Under the pieces are notes generated by a model. It made no database searches and had not been told where the DNA came from. It was given only the letters and a program-made list of their open reading frames with translations. From Calliopsis andreniformis (taxonomy: Eukaryota; Arthropoda; Insecta; Hymenoptera; Andrenidae), in NCBI RefSeq assembly GCF_051401765.1, contig NW_027480593.1, positions 124,001 through 188,000 of the forward strand: a stretch of 64,000 bases of DNA. The letters run 5' to 3'. The position numbers and the translations under genes are program-made. Positions 49,233 to 63,379 of this stretch are shown here, piece by piece. How positions within the stretch are numbered: the stretch's first letter is position 1; every line of letters begins with the position of its first letter.

Positions 49233-51759
49233 GATTGAAGAATGAGGATTGAGGATTGGGGATTGAGGATTGAGGATTGAAGATTGAGTATTGAGAACTG
49301 AAGATTGAGGATTGAGGATTGAAGATTGAGGATTGGGGATTGAGGATTGACGATTGAGGATTGGATATTGCGGGTTGAACATTGAGGATTGACGACTGGG
49401 GATTGAGGATTGAGTATTGAGGATTGAAGATTGAGGATTGAGGATTGAGGATTGAGGATTGAGGATCGAAGATTGAGGATTGAGGATTGAGGATTGACGA
49501 TTGAGGATTAAGGATTGAGGATTGAGGATTGAGGATTGAAAATTGAGTATTAAGGATTGAAGATTGAGGATTGAGAATTGAGAATTGAGGATTGAGGATT
49601 GAGGATTGAGGATTGAGGATTGAAGATTGAGGATTGTGGATTGAGGATTGAGGATTGAGGATTGAAGTTTGAGGATTGGGGACTGAGTGTTGAGGGTTGA
49701 GTGATGAGAATTGATGTTTGTAGATAGAGATTTTAAGATTGCAGGTTGAGTATTGAGCATCGAAACCTGTGAATTGAGGATATTCGACTGAGGATTGAGG
49801 ATTAACAACTGATTGTTGAGACTGAGGGCTGAAGATTGAGGATTCAGTATTGAGGAATAAGGATTGAGGTTTGAGGACTGAGGATTAAGGATTGAGGATT
49901 GAGGATTGAGGATTGAGAATTGAGGATAGATGATTGAGGATTGGGTATTGAGGATTGAACATTGAGGATTGAGGATTGAGTATTGAGGATTGACGATTGA
50001 GTATTGAAAATTGAATATTGATGGTTGAAGATTGAGGATCGAGGATTGAGTGTTGTGGATTGAGGACGAGGACTGAGGGTTGAGTATTGATGTATGAGGT
50101 CTGAGGATTGAGGATTGAGGATTGAGAATTGTGGACGGAAGGTTGAGAATTGAAGATTGAGGATTCGGTGTTGAGGATTGAGGATTGAGGATTGAGGATT
50201 GAGGATTGAAGATTGAGTATTGAGGACTGAAGATTGAGGATTGAGGATTGAGGATTGTGGATTGAGGATTGAGGATTGAGGATTGAAGATTGAGTATTGA
50301 GGGTTGAAGGTATAGGATTGAGGATTGAGGATTGAGGATTTAGGATTAAAGATAGAGGATTGAGGATTGAGGATTGAGGGTTGAGGATTGAGGACTGAAG
50401 ATTGAGTATTGATGATTGAAGATTGAGGATCGAGGATTGAGGGTTGTGGATTGAGGAACAGGTCCGAGTGTTGAATATTGATGTTTGAGGTCTGAGGATT
50501 GAGGATTGAGGATTGAGAATTGAGGATTGAGGATTGAGGATTGAAGATTGAGGATTGGGAATTGGGGATCTAGGTTTGGAGATTGAATATTGAGTTTTGA
50601 ATATTGAGGATTGAGGATTGAGGATTGAGAATTGAGGATGCGGACTGAGGGTTGAGGATTGAGGTTTGAAGAATGAGGATTGGGGATTGAGGATTGAGGA
50701 TTGAGGATTGAGGATTGAGGACGAGGACTGACGGTTGAGGATTGAGGTTTGAGAATTGAGGATTGAGGACTGAGGACTGAGGATTGAGGATTGAGGATTG
50801 AGGATTGAGGGCTGAGGATAGAAGATTGAGGATTGGGTATTGAGTACTGAACATTCAGGATTGAGGATTGTGTATTGAGGAGTGAGGATTGATGATTGAA
50901 AATTGAATATTGATGATTGAAGATTGAGGATCGAGGATTGAGTGTTGTGGATTGAGGACGAGGACTGAGGGTTAAGTATTGATGTTTGAGGTCTGAGGAT
51001 TGAGGATTGAGGATTGAGAATTGAGGATTGAAGATTGAGAATTGAAGATTGAGGAGTGGGTGTTGAGGATTGAAGAATGAGGATTGAGGATTGAGGATTG
51101 AGGATTAAGGACTGAAGATTGAGTATTGAGGATTGAAGATTGAGGATTGAGGATTGAGTATTGAGGATTGAGGATTGGGGATTGAATATTGAGTGTTGAG
51201 GGTTGAAGGTTTAGGATTGAGGATTGAGGATTGAGGATTGCGGATTAAAGATTGAGGATTCAGGATTGAGGATTGAGGGTTGAGGATTGAGGATTGAACA
51301 TTGAGTATTGATGACTGAAGATTGAGGATTGAGGGTTGTGGATTGAGGACCAGGTCCGAGTGTTGAATATTGACGTTTGAGGATTGAGGATTGAGGATTC
51401 AGGATTGAGGATTGAGGGTTGAGGATTGAGGATTGAGGATTGAGGATTGAGAATTGAGGATTGAAGATTGAGAATTGAAGATTGAGGAGTGGGTGTTGAG
51501 GATTGAAGAATGAGGATTGAGGATTGAAGATTGAGGATTGGGTATTCAGGATTGAAGAATGAGGATTGAGGATTGAGGATTGAGGATTGAGGATTGAAGA
51601 TTGAGAATTGTGGATTGAGGATTGAGTATTGAAGATTGAGGATTGGGTATTGAGGATTGAAGAATGAGGATTGAGGATTGAGGATTGAGGATTGAGGATT
51701 GAAGATTCAGTATTGAGGATTGAAGATTGAGAATTGAGGATCGAGGATTGAACATTGAG

Positions 51760-54700
51760 GACTGTGCGTTCAGGGTTGAGTGATGAGAATTGATGTTTGT
51801 GGATAGAGATTTGAAGATTGCAGATTGAGTACTGCGCATTGAAAACTGTGAATTGAGGATATTCTACTGAGGATTGAGGATTGACAACTGATTGTTGAGG
51901 ACTGAGGGATGAAGATTGAGGATTCACGATTGAGGATTCAGGATTGAGATTTGAGGACTGAGGATTGAGGATTGAGGATTGAGGATTGGGGATTGAGGAT
52001 TGGGGATTGAGGATTGAAGATTGAGGATTGGGTATTGCGGATTGAACATTGAGGATTGAGGATTGAGGATTGAGGATTGAGGATTGAGGATTCAGGATGA
52101 GGGCTGGGGGTTGAGGATTGAGGTTTGAGGACTGAGGGCTGAGGATTGACGATTGAGAATTGCGGATTGAGGATTGAGGATTGAAGATTGAGGATTGGGT
52201 ATTGAGGATTGAAGAATGAGGATTGAGGATTGAGGATTGAGGGTTGAGGATTGAAGATTGAGAATTGAGGATTGAGGATTGAGGATTGAAGATTGAGGAT
52301 TCGGTATTGAGGATTGAAGAATGAGGATTGAGGATTGTGGATTGAGGATTGAGGATTGAAGATTGAGGATTGAGGATTGAGGAATGAGGATTGAAGATTG
52401 AGTATTGATAATTGAAGATTGAGCAATGAGGATTGAGTGTTGAGGATTGAAGACGAGGACTGTCGGTAGAGGACTGAAGTTTGAGAATTGAGAATTGAGG
52501 ATGAGGACTGAGGGTTGAGGGTTGAGGTTTGAGGAATGACGATTGAGGATAGAGGATTGAGGATTGAGGATTGAGGATTGAGGATTGAGTATTGAAGATT
52601 GAGTATTGATGACTGAGGATTGAGTATTTAGGATTGAGCATTGATGATTGAGGATTGAAGGTTGGGTATTGGGGATTGAGGATTGAGGATTGAGGATTGA
52701 GAATTGAGGATTGAGGATGAGGTCTGAGGGTTGAGGGTTGAGATTTGACGGCTGGCGACTGAGGATTGACGATTGAGGATTGAGGATGGGGGCTGAGGGT
52801 TGAGGATTGAGGTTTGAGGACTGAGGACTGAGGATTGAGGATTGAGAATTGAGGATCGAGGATTGATGATTGAAGATTGAGGATTCGGTGTTGAGGATTG
52901 TAGAATGAGAATTGAGGATTGAGGGTTGAGGATTGAGGATTGAAGATTGAGTATTGAGGATTGAAGACTGACGATTGAGGATTAAGGATTGACGATTGAG
53001 TATTCAGGATTGAAGATTGTGTATTGAGGATTGAAAATTGAGGATTGAGGATTGAGGATTGAGTATTGAGGGCTGAGGTTTGAGGATTGAGGTTTGAGGA
53101 CTGAGGACTGAGGGTTGAGAGTTTAGAATTGAGGATTGAGGATTGAGGATTGCAGATTGAGTATTGAGTATTGAAAACTGTGAATTGTGGATGTTCTATT
53201 GGGGATTGAGGATTGACAACTGATTCTTGAGGACTGAGGACTGAAGATTGAGGATGCAGGATTGAGGATTCAGAATTGAGGTTTGTGGACTGAGGATTGA
53301 GGATTGAAGATTGAGTATTGAGGATTGAAGATTGAGGATAGAGGATTGAGGATTGAGGATTGAAAATTGAATATTGATGATTGAAGATTGAGGATCGAGG
53401 ATTGAGTGTTGTGGATTGAGGACGAGGACTGAGGGTTGAGTATTGATGTTTGAGGTCTGAGGATTGAGGATTGAGGATTGAGAATTGAGGATTGAAGATT
53501 GAGAATTGAAGATTGAGGATTGGGAATTGGGGATCTAGGTTTGGAGATTGAATATTGTGTTTTGAATATTGAGGATTGAGGATTGAGGATTGAGAATTGA
53601 GAATTGAAGATTGAGAATTGAGGATTGAGGATTGAGTATTGAATATTGAGGATTGGGTATTGAGGATTGAAGAATGAGGATTGAGGATTGAGGGTTGAGG
53701 ATTGAGGATTGAGGATTGAGGATTGAGAATTGAGGATTGAGGATTGAGGATTGAAGATTGAGGATTGTGTATTCAGGAGTGAAGAATGAGGATTGAGGAT
53801 TGAGGATTGAGGATTGAGGATTGAGGATTGAAGATTGAGAATTGAGGATTGAGGATTGAGTATTGAAGATTGAGGATTGGGTATTGAGGATTGAAGAATG
53901 AGGATTGAGGATTGAGGATTGAGGATTGAGGATTGAAGATTGAGAATTGAGGATTGAGAATTGAACATTGAGGACTGTTCGTTCAGGGTTGAGTGATGAG
54001 AATTGATGTTTGTGGATAGAGATTTGAAGATTGCAGATTGAGTACTGCGTATTGAAAACTGTGAATTGAGGATATTCTACTGAGGATTGAGGATTGACAA
54101 CTGATTGTTGAGGACTGAGGGATGAAGATTGAGGATTCGCGATTGAGGATTCAGGATTGAGGTTTGAGGACTGAGGATTGAGGATTGAGGATTGAGGATT
54201 GAGGATTGAGGATTGGGGATTGAGGATTGAAGATTGAGGATTGGGTATTGCGGATTGAACATTGAGGATTGAGGATTGAGGATTGAGGATTGAGGATTGA
54301 GGATTCAGGATGAGGGCTGGGGGTTGAGGATTGAGGTTTGAGGACTGAGGGCTGAGGATTGACGATTGAGAATTGAGGATTGAGGATTGAGGATTGAAGA
54401 TTGAGGATTCGGTATTGAGGATTGAAGAATGAGGATTGAGGATTGTGGATTGAGGATTGAGGATTGAAGATTGAGGATTGAGGATTGAGGATTGAGGATT
54501 GAAGATTGAGTATTGATAATTGAAGATTGAGCAATGAGGATTGAGTGTTGAGGATTGAAGACGAGGACTGTCGGTTGAGGACTGAAGCTTGAGAATTGAG
54601 AATTGAGGCTGAGGACTGAGGGTTGAGGGTTGAGGTTTGAGGAATGAGGATTGAGGATTGAGGATTGAGGATTGAGGATTGAGGATTGAGGATTGAGGAT

Positions 54701-55730
54701 TGAGGATTGAGTATTGAAGATTGAGTATTGATGACTGAGGATTGAGTATTTAGGATTGAGGATTGAGAATTGAGGATTGAAGGTAGAGTATTGGGGATTG
54801 AGGATCGAGGATTGAGGATTGAGAATTGAGGATTGAGGATGAGGTCTGAGGGTTGAGGGTTGAGATTTGACGGCTGACGACTGAGGATTGACGATTGAGG
54901 ATTGAGGATGAGGGCTGAGGGTTGAGGATTGAGGTTTGAGGGCTGAGGACTGAGGATTGAGGATTGAGAATTGAGGATCGAGGATTGATGATTGAAGATT
55001 GAGGATTCGGAGTTGAGGATTGTAGAATGAGGATTGAGGATTGAGGATTGAGGATTGAGGATTGAAGATTGGGTATTGAGGATTGAAGACTGACGATTGA
55101 GAATTGAGGATTGAGGATTGAGTATTGAGGATTGAAGATTGTGTATTGAGGATTGAAAATCGAGGATTGAGGATTGAGGATTGAGGATTGAGGGCTGAGG
55201 TTTGAGGATTGAGGTTTGAGGACTGAGGACTGAGGGTTGTGGGTTTAGAATTGAGGATTGAGGATTGAGGATTGCAGATTGAGTATTGAGTATTGAAAAC
55301 TGTGAATTGTGGATGTTCTATTGGGGATTGAGGATTGACAACTGATTCTTGAGGACTGAGGACTGAAGATTGAGGATGCAGGATTGAGGATTCAAAATTG
55401 AGGTTTGTGGACTGAGGATTGAGGATTGAAGATTGAGTATTGAGGATTGAAGATTGAGGATAGAGGATTGAGGATTGAGGATTGAAAATTGAATATTGAT
55501 GATTGAAGATTGAGGATCGAGGATTGAGTGTTGTGGATTGAGGACGAGGACTGAGGGTTGAGTATTGATGTTTGAGGTCTGAGGATTGAGGATTGAGGAT
55601 TGAGAATTGAGGATTGAAGATTGAGAATTGAAGATTGAGGATTGGGAATTGGGGATCTAGGTTTGGAGATTGAATATTGAGTTTTGAATATTGAGGATTG
55701 GGGATTGAGGATTGAGAATTGAGAATTGAG
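51760..55730. repeat. About 2.1-2.2-kb tandem pair (51.76-53.6 and 53.97-55.73 kb)
   Basis: CAGGGTTGAGTG at 51771 recurs at 53984 (2213 bp). GACGAGGACTGTCGGT at 52452 recurs at 54560 (2108 bp). GGATTCGG near 52881 and the CTAGG box at 53532 recur 2122 bp later at 55003 and 55654. The offset changes are multiples of 7 (105 and 14 bp), so the copies differ by whole heptamers. Confidence 0.83.
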
Positions 55731-57679
55731 GATGAGGACTGAGGGTTGAGAATTGAGGTTTGAAGGATGAGGATTGGGGATTGAGGATTGAGGATTGAGG
55801 ATTGAGAATTGAGGATTGAGGATTGAGGATTGAAGATTGAGGATTGGGTATTGAGGATTGAGGAATGAGGATTGAGGATTGAGGATTGAGGATTGAGGAT
55901 TGAGAATTGAAGATTGAGAATTGAGGATTGAGGATTGAGTATTGAAGATTGAGGATTGGGTATTGAGGATTGAAGAATGAGGATTGAGGATTGAGGGTTG
56001 AGGATTGAGGATTGAAGATTGAGGATTGAGGATTGAGGATTGAGGATTGAATATTGAGTATTGAGGATTGAAGATTGAGGATTGAAGATTGAGGGTTGAG
56101 GATTGAGGACGAGGACTGACGGTTGAGGATTGAGGATTGAGGATTGGGGATTCAGGATCTAGGATTGGAGATTGATTAATGAGGATTGAAGATTGAGGAT
56201 TGAGGATTGAGGATTGAGAATTGAGAATTGAGAATTGAGGATGAGGACTGAGGGTTGAGGGTTGAGGTATGAGGAACGAGGATTGAGGATTGAGGATTGA
56301 GGATTGAAGATTCAGTATTGAGGATTGAAGATTGAGAATTGAGGATTGAGAATTGAACATTGAGGACTGAACGTTCAGGGTTGAGTGATGAGGATTGATG
56401 TTTGTGGATAGAGATTTGAAGATTGCAGATTGAGTACTGCGTATTGAAAACTGTGAATTGAGGATATTCTACTGAGAAATGAGGATTGACAACTGATTGT
56501 TGAGGACTGAGGGCTGAAGATTGAGGATTCAGGATTCAGGATGCCGGAATGAGGTTTGAGGACTGAGGATTGAGGATTGAGGATTGAGGATTGATGATTG
56601 AGGATTGGGGATTGAGGATTGAGGATTGAGGATTGGGTATTGCGGATTGAACGTTGATGATTGAGGATTGAGGATTGAGGATTGAGGATTGAGGATTCAG
56701 GATGAGGCCTGGGGGTTGAGGATTGAGGTTTGAGGGCTGAGTACTGAGGATTGACGATTGAGAATTGAGGATTGAGGATTGAGGATTGAAGATTGAGGAT
56801 TGGGAATTGAGGATTGAAGAATGAGGATTGAGGATTGAGGATTGAGGATTGAGGATTGAAGATTGAGAATTGAGGATTGAGGAATGAGTATTGAAGATTG
56901 AGGATTGAGGATTGAGGATTGAGAATTGAGAATTGAGGATGAGGACTGAGGGTTGGTGATTGAGGTTTGAGGAATGAGGATTGAGGATTGAGGATTGAGG
57001 ATTGAGGATTGAGGATTGAGGATTGAGGATTGCGGATTAAAGATTGAGGATTCAGGATTGGGGATTGAGGGTTGAGGATTGAGGATTGAAGATTGAGTAT
57101 TGATGATTGAACTTTGAGGATTGCGGATTGAGGGTTGTGGATTGAGGACAAGGTCCGAGTGTTGAATATTGATGTTTGAGGATTGAGGATTGAGGATTCA
57201 GGATTGAGGATTGAGGGTTGAGGATTGAGGATTGAAGGTTGAGTATTGGGAATTGGGGATCTAGGATTGGAGATTGATTATTGAGGATTGAATATTGAGG
57301 ATTGAGGGTTGAGGATTGAGAATTGAGAACTGAGGATGAGGACTGAGGGTTGAGGATTGAGGTTTGAAGAATGAGGATTGGGGATTGAGGATTGAGGATT
57401 GAGGATTGAGGATTGAGAATTGAGGATTGAGGATTGAGGATTGAAGATTGAGGATTGGGTATTCAGGATTGAAGAATGAGGATTGAGGATTGAGGATTGA
57501 GGATTGAGGATTGAAGATTGAGAATTGAGGATTGAGGATTGAGTATTGAAGATTGAGGATTGGGTATTGAGGATTGAAGAATGAGGATTGAGGATTGAGG
57601 ATTGAGGATTGAGGATTGAAGATTCAGTATTGAGGATTGAAGATTGAGAATTGAGGATTGAGAATTGAACATTGAGGAC

Positions 57680-59080
57680 TGTGCGTTCAGGGTTGAGTGG
57701 TGAGAATTGATGTTTGTGGATAGAGATTTGAAGATTGCAGATTGAGTACTGCGTATTAAAAACTGTGAATTGAGGATATTCTACTGAGGATTGAGGATTG
57801 ACAACTGATTGTTGAGGACTGAGGGATGAAGATTGAGGATTCACGATTGAGGATTCAGGATTGAGGTTTGAGGACTGAGGATTGAGGATTGAGGATTGAG
57901 GATTGAGGATTGAGGATTCAGGATGAGGGCTGGGGGTTCAGGATTGAGGTTTGAGGACTGAGGGCTGAGGATTGACGATTGAGAATTGAGGATTGAGGAT
58001 TGAGGGTTGAAGATTGAGGATTGGGTATTGAGGATTGAAGAATGAAGATTGAGGATTGAGGATTGAGGGTTGAGGATTGAAGATTGAGAATTGAGGATTG
58101 AGGATTGAGGATTGAAGATTGAGGATTCGGTATTGAGGATTGAAGAATGAGGATTGAGGATTGTGGATTGAGGATTGAGGATAGAAAATTGAGGATTGAG
58201 GATTGAGGATTGAGGATTGAAGATTGAGTATTGATAATTGAAGATTGAGCAATGAGGATTGAGTGTTGAGGATTGAAGACGAGGACTGTCGGTTGAGGAC
58301 TGAAGTTTGAGAATTGAGATTTGAGGATGAGGACTGAGGGTTGAGGGTTGAGGTTTGAGGAATGAGGATTGAGGATTGAGGATTGAGGATTGAGGATTAA
58401 GGATTGAGGATTGAGTATTGAAGATTGAGTATTGATGACTGAGGATTGAGTATTTAGGATTGAGGATTGAGGATTGAGGATTGAAAGTTGAGTATTGGGG
58501 ATTGAGGATTGAGGATTGAGGATTGAGAATTGAGGATTGAGGATGAGGTCTGAGGTTTGAGGGTTGAGATTTGACGGCTGACGACTGAGGATTGACGATT
58601 GAGGATTAAGGATGAGGGCTGAGGGTTGAGGATTGAGGTTTGAGGACTGAGGACTGAGGATTGAGGATTGAGAATTGAGGATCGAGGATTGATGATTGAA
58701 GATTGAGGATTCGGTTTTGAGGATTGTAGAATGAGGATTGAGGATTGAGGATTGAGGATTGAGGACTGAAGATTGAGTATTGAGGATTGAAGACTGACGA
58801 TTGAGGATTGAGGATTGAGGATTGAGTATGGAGGATTGAAGATTGTGTATTGAGGATTGAAAATTGAGGATTGAGGATTGAGGATTGAGGATTGAGGGCT
58901 GAGGTTTGAGGATTGAGGTTTGAGGACTGAGGACTGAGGGTTGAGAGTTTAGAATTGAGGATTGAGTATTGAGGATTGCAGATTGAGTATTGAGTATTGA
59001 AAACTGTGAATTGTGGATGTTCTGTTGGGGATTGAGGATTGACAACTGATTCTTGAGGACTGAGGACTGAAGATTGAGGA
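57680..59080. repeat. Third copy of the 51.8-kb block
   Basis: CAGGGTTGAGTGG at 57688, GACGAGGACTGTCGGT near 58278 and the diverged box B (GGATGTTCTGTTGGGG) near 59010 keep the same order as in the two earlier copies. Offsets from the second copy are 3704-3718 bp. Partial copies that start at the same CAGGGTTGAGTG landmark are at 56376 and 60390, so this landmark marks five related starts across 51.7-60.4 kb. Confidence 0.78.
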
Positions 59081-59199
59081 CTGAGGGTTGAGGGTTGAGA
59101 ATTGAGGATTGAGGATTGAGGATTGAAGATTGAGGATTGGGTATTGAGGACTGAAGGATGAGGGTTGAGGATTGAGGATTGAGGATTGAGGATTGAATG

Positions 59200-59830
59200 A
59201 TTGAAGATTGAGTACTCAGGATTGGAGATTGACGATTGAGGATTGAGGACCGAGGATTGAAGATTGAGTATTGAGCATTGAAGATTGAGGATTGAGGATT
59301 GAGGATTGAGGATTGAGGATTGAAGATTGAGGATTGGGGACTGAGTGTTGAGGGTTGAGTGATCAGAATTGATGTTTGTGGATAATGATTTGAAGATTGC
59401 AGGTTGAGTATTGAGTATTGAAACCAGTGAATTGAGGATATTCTACTGAGGATTGAGGATTGACAACTGATTGTTGAGGACTGAGGGCTGAAGATTGAGG
59501 ATTCAGGATAGAGGAATAAGGATTGAGGTTTGAGGACTGAGGATTGAGGATTGAGGATTGAGGATTGAGGATTGAGGGTTGAGGATAGAAGATTGAGGAT
59601 TGGGTATTGAGGACTGAACATTCTGGATTGAGGATTGTGTATTGAGGATTGAGGATTGAGGATTGAAAATTGAATATTGATGATTGAAGATTGAGGATCG
59701 AGGATTGAGTGTTGTGGATTGAGGACGAGGACTGAGGGTTGAGTATTGATGTTTGAGATCTGAGGGTTGAGGATTGAGGATTGAGAATTGAGGATTGAAG
59801 ATTGAGAATTGAAGATTGAGGATTGGGTGT
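59200..59830. repeat. Block shared with 63.38-64.0 kb (offset about 4174)
   Basis: GATCAGAATTGATG at 59361 recurs at 63535, with the rare GATCAG variant of box B. GAGGACCGAGG upstream and the GAGGACTGAACATTC region downstream follow in the same order. The partner runs to the window end, so its right edge is unknown. Confidence 0.78.
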
Positions 59831-62800
59831 TGAGGATTGAAGAATGAGGATTGAGGTTTGAGGATTGAGGATTGAGGACTGAAGATTGAGTATTGAGGAT
59901 TGAAGATTGAGGATTGAGGATTGAGGATTGAGGATTGAGGATTGAGGATTGAGGATTGCAGATTGAGTGTTGAGGGTTGAAGGTTTAGGATTGAGGATTG
60001 AGGATTGAGGATTGAGTATTAAAGATTGAGGATTCAGGATTGAGGATTGAGGGTTGAGGATTGAGTATTGAAGATTGAGTACTGATGATTGAAGATTGAG
60101 GATTGAGGATTGAGGGTTGTGGATTGAGGACCAGGTCCGAGTGTTGAATATTGATGTTTGTGGTCTGAGGATTGAGGATTGAGGATTGAGAATTGAGAAT
60201 TGAGGATGAGGACTGTGTGTTGTGGATTGAGGTTTGAGGAACGAGGATTGAGGATTGAGGATTGGGGACAGAGGATTGACGATTGAGAATTGAAGATTGA
60301 GTATTGATTACTGAGGATTGAGGATTGAGGATTGAGGATTGAGGATTGAGGATTGAGGATTGAGAATTGAACATTGAGGACTGAGCGTTCAGGGTTGAGT
60401 GATGAGAATTGATGTTTGTGGATAGAGATTTGAAGATTGCAGATTGAGTATTGCGTATTGAAAAATGTGAATTGAGGATATTCTTCTGAGGATTGAGTAT
60501 TGACAACTGATTGTTGAGCATTGAGGGCTGAAGATTGAGGATTCAGGATTGAGGATTCAGGATTGAGGTTTGAAGAATGAGGATAGGGGATTGAGCATTG
60601 AGGATTGAGGATTGAGGATTGAGAATTGAGGATTGAGGGTTGAGGATTGAAGATTGAGGATTGGGTATTGAGGATTGAAGAATGAGGATTGAGGATTGAG
60701 GATTGAGGATTGAGGATTAAGGATTGAAGATTGAGAATTGAGAATTGAGGATAGAGTATTGAACATTGAGGATTGGGTATTGAGGATTGAAGAATGAGGA
60801 TTGAGGATTGAGGGTTGAGGATTGAGGATTGAAGATTGAGAATTGAGGACTGAGGATTGAGGATTGAATATTGAGTATTGAGGATTGAAGGTTGTGGATT
60901 GAGGATTGAGGGTTGAGGATTGAGGACGAGGCCTGACGGTTGAGGATTGAGGTTTGAGGATTGAAGATTGAGGATTGAGGATTGAGTGTTGAGGATTGAG
61001 GACGAGGACTGACGGTTGAGGATTGAGGTTTGAGAGTTGAGGATTGAGGATTGAAGATTGAGGACTGGGGATTGAGGATTGAATATTGAGGATTAAGGAT
61101 TGAGGGTTGGGGATTCAGGATCTAGGATTGGAGATTGATTAATGAGGATTGAAGATTGAGGATTGAGGATTGAGGATTGAGGATTGAGAATTGAGGATGA
61201 GGACTGAGTGTTGAGGATTGAGGTTTGAGGACCGAGGATTGAGGATTGAGGATTGAGGATTGAAGATTGAGGATTGGGAATTGGGGACCTAGGATAGGAG
61301 ATTGAATATTGAGTTTTGAATATTGAGGATTGAGGATTGCGGATTGAGAATTGAGAATTGAGGATGAGGACTGAGGGTTGAGGATTGAGGTTTGAAGGAT
61401 GAGGATTGGGGATTGAGGATTGAGGATTGAGGATTGAGGATTGAGAATTGAGGATTGAGGATTGAGGATTGAAGATTGAGGATTGGGTATTGAGGAGTGA
61501 AGGTTGAGGATTGCGGACTGAGGATTGAGGATTGAGGATTGAAGGTTGAGGATTGGGGATTGAGGATTGAGGATTGAGAATTGAGAATTGAGGATGAGGA
61601 CTGAGGGTTGAGGATTGAGGTTTGCGGATTGAGGATTGAGGATTGAGGATTGAGGATTGTGTATTGAGGATTGAAGATTGAGTATTGAATATTGACTATT
61701 GATGACTGAGGATTGAGTGTTGAGGATTGAGGATTGAGGATTGAGGATTGAAGATTGAGTATTGGGGATTGAAGATTGAGGATTGAGGATTGAGGATTGA
61801 GGATGGAGAATGAGGGCTGAGGGCTGAGGGTTGAGGATTGAGGTTTGAGTATTGAACCCTGAGAATTCACGATATTCTATTGAGTATTGAGAATTGAGGG
61901 TTGATGGTTGAGTATTGAGGATTGAGGATTGAGGATTGAGGATTGAGTATTGAAGATTGAGGATTGACGATTGAGTATTGAGTATTGAGGATTGAGGATT
62001 GAGGATTGAGGATTGAGGATTGAAGATTGAGGATTGAGGATTGAGGATTGATGAATGAGGATTGAGGATTGAGGGTTGGGTATTGAGTATTGAGGATTGA
62101 GGATTGAGGATTGAGGATTGAGGATTGAGGATTGAAGGTTGAGTATTGGGGATTGAATGTTGAGGATTGAGGATTGAGTGTTGATTATTGAGGACGAGGA
62201 CTGACGGTCGAGGATTGAGGTTTGAGGATTGAGGATAGAGGATGAAGGCTGCGGTTTGAGGATTTAGGTTTGAGGACTGAGGACTGAGGATTGAGGGTTG
62301 AGAATTGAGGATTGAGGATTGAGGATTGAAGATTGAGGATTGGGTATTGAGGATTGATGAATGAGGATTGAGGATTGAGGGTTGGGTATTGAGTATTGAG
62401 GATTGAGGATTGAGGATTGAGGATTGAGGATTGATGATTGAAGGTTGAGTATTGGGGATTGAAGATTGAGGATTGAGGATTGAGTGTTGATTATTGAGGA
62501 CGAGGACTGACGGTCGAGGATTGAGGTTTGAGGATTGAGGATTGAGGATTGAGGACTGAGGACTGAGGATTGAGGATTGAGCATTGAGGATTGAATTTTG
62601 AGGACTGGGGATTGAGGATTGAAGATTGAGGATTAAGGATTGAGTATTGGGGATTGAGGATCTAGGATTGCAGATTGACTATTCAGGATTGAAGGTTGAG
62701 GATTGAGGATTGAGGATTGAGAATTGAGAATTGAGGATGAGGACTGAGGGTTGGGGATTGAGGTTTGAGGAACGAGGATTGGGGATTGGGGATTGAGGAC

Positions 62801-63379
62801 TGAGGATTGACGATTGAGTATTGAAGATTGAGGATTGATGACTGAGGATTGAGGATTGAGGATTGAGGATTGAGGATTGAGGATTGAGGATTGAGGATTG
62901 AGGATTGAGGATTGAAGATTGAGTATTCAGGATTGGAGATTGGCGATTGAGGATTGAGGACCGAGGATTGAAGATTGAGTATTGAGGATTGAAGATTCAG
63001 GATTGAGGATTGAGGATTGAGGATTGAGGATTGAGGATTGAGGATTGAAGTTTGAGGATTGGGGACTGAGCGTTGAGGGTTGAGTGATGAGAATTGATGT
63101 TTGTAGATAGAGATTTTAAGATTGCAGGTTGAGTATTCAGTATTGAAACCTGTGAATTGAGGATATTCTACTGAGCATTGAGGATTAACAACTGATTGTT
63201 GAGGACTGAGGGCTGAAGATTGAGGATTCAGTATTGAGGAATAAGGATTGAGGTTTGAGGACTGAGGATTGAGGATTGAGGATTGAGGATTGAGGATTGA
63301 GGATTGAGGATTGGGTATTGAGGACTGAAGGATGAGGATTGAGGATTGAGCATAGAGGATTGAGGATTGAATGGTTGAA

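Larger units (their letters stand above)
601..61880. repeat. Box A family: diverged heptamers around GAATTCAGGATATTC
   Basis: This is a conserved landmark block. It reads GAATCCT or GAACCCT, then GAGAATT, CAGGATA, TTCTATT, GAGTATT, GAGAATT, GAGGATT, GATGGTT; each piece is 7 nt, so it is in register with the array. First base of the (G/A)AATTC core: 613, 3564, 4634, 5395 (GAATCC), 5669, 6285, 6926, 7547, 8427, 10933, 11842, 12903, 13783, 16289, 19266, 20336, 21097 (GAATCC), 21371, 21987, 22628, 23249, 23891, 24519, 25392, 26649, 27912, 28533, 29190 (GAATAC), 31696, 33022, 33643, 34523, 35773, 37036, 38201, 39366, 41536, 43042, 43307, 47703, 48575, 61863. Subtypes are CCTGAGAATTC, CCTGAAAATTC, CCTTAAAATTC and CCGTGAGAATTC. 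Copies are dense up to 48.6 kb and then nearly absent. Confidence 0.9.
1894..62670. repeat. CTAGG box: (G/A)ATCTAGGATTGGAGATTGATTA
   Basis: A third in-register landmark is GATTGGG, (G/A)ATCTAG, GATTGGA, GATTGAT, TATTGAG. The ATCTAGG or equivalent core lies near 1894, 17518, 44335, 47976, 50567, 53532, 55654, 56156, 57258, 61119 and 62659, with a GACCTAGG variant near 61286. A subset (50567, 53532, 55654, 61286) is followed by GAATATTGAGTTTTGAATA or a near match, and marks a distinct subtype. Ten of the twelve copies are right of 44 kb, so this box helps to define the right-hand domain. Confidence 0.8.

Noticed and set aside
57918..59621. Long - strand open frame of 567 codons, and similar ones at 8550-10064, 13891-15420, 29298-30827 and 51211-52641, as genes for a repeat protein
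   Set aside because: The heptapeptide cycle follows from a stop-free 7-nt unit in any frame. The frames begin and end at random point variants, 6-bp units shift frame without effect, and no N-terminal signal, anchor or non-repeat domain is present.
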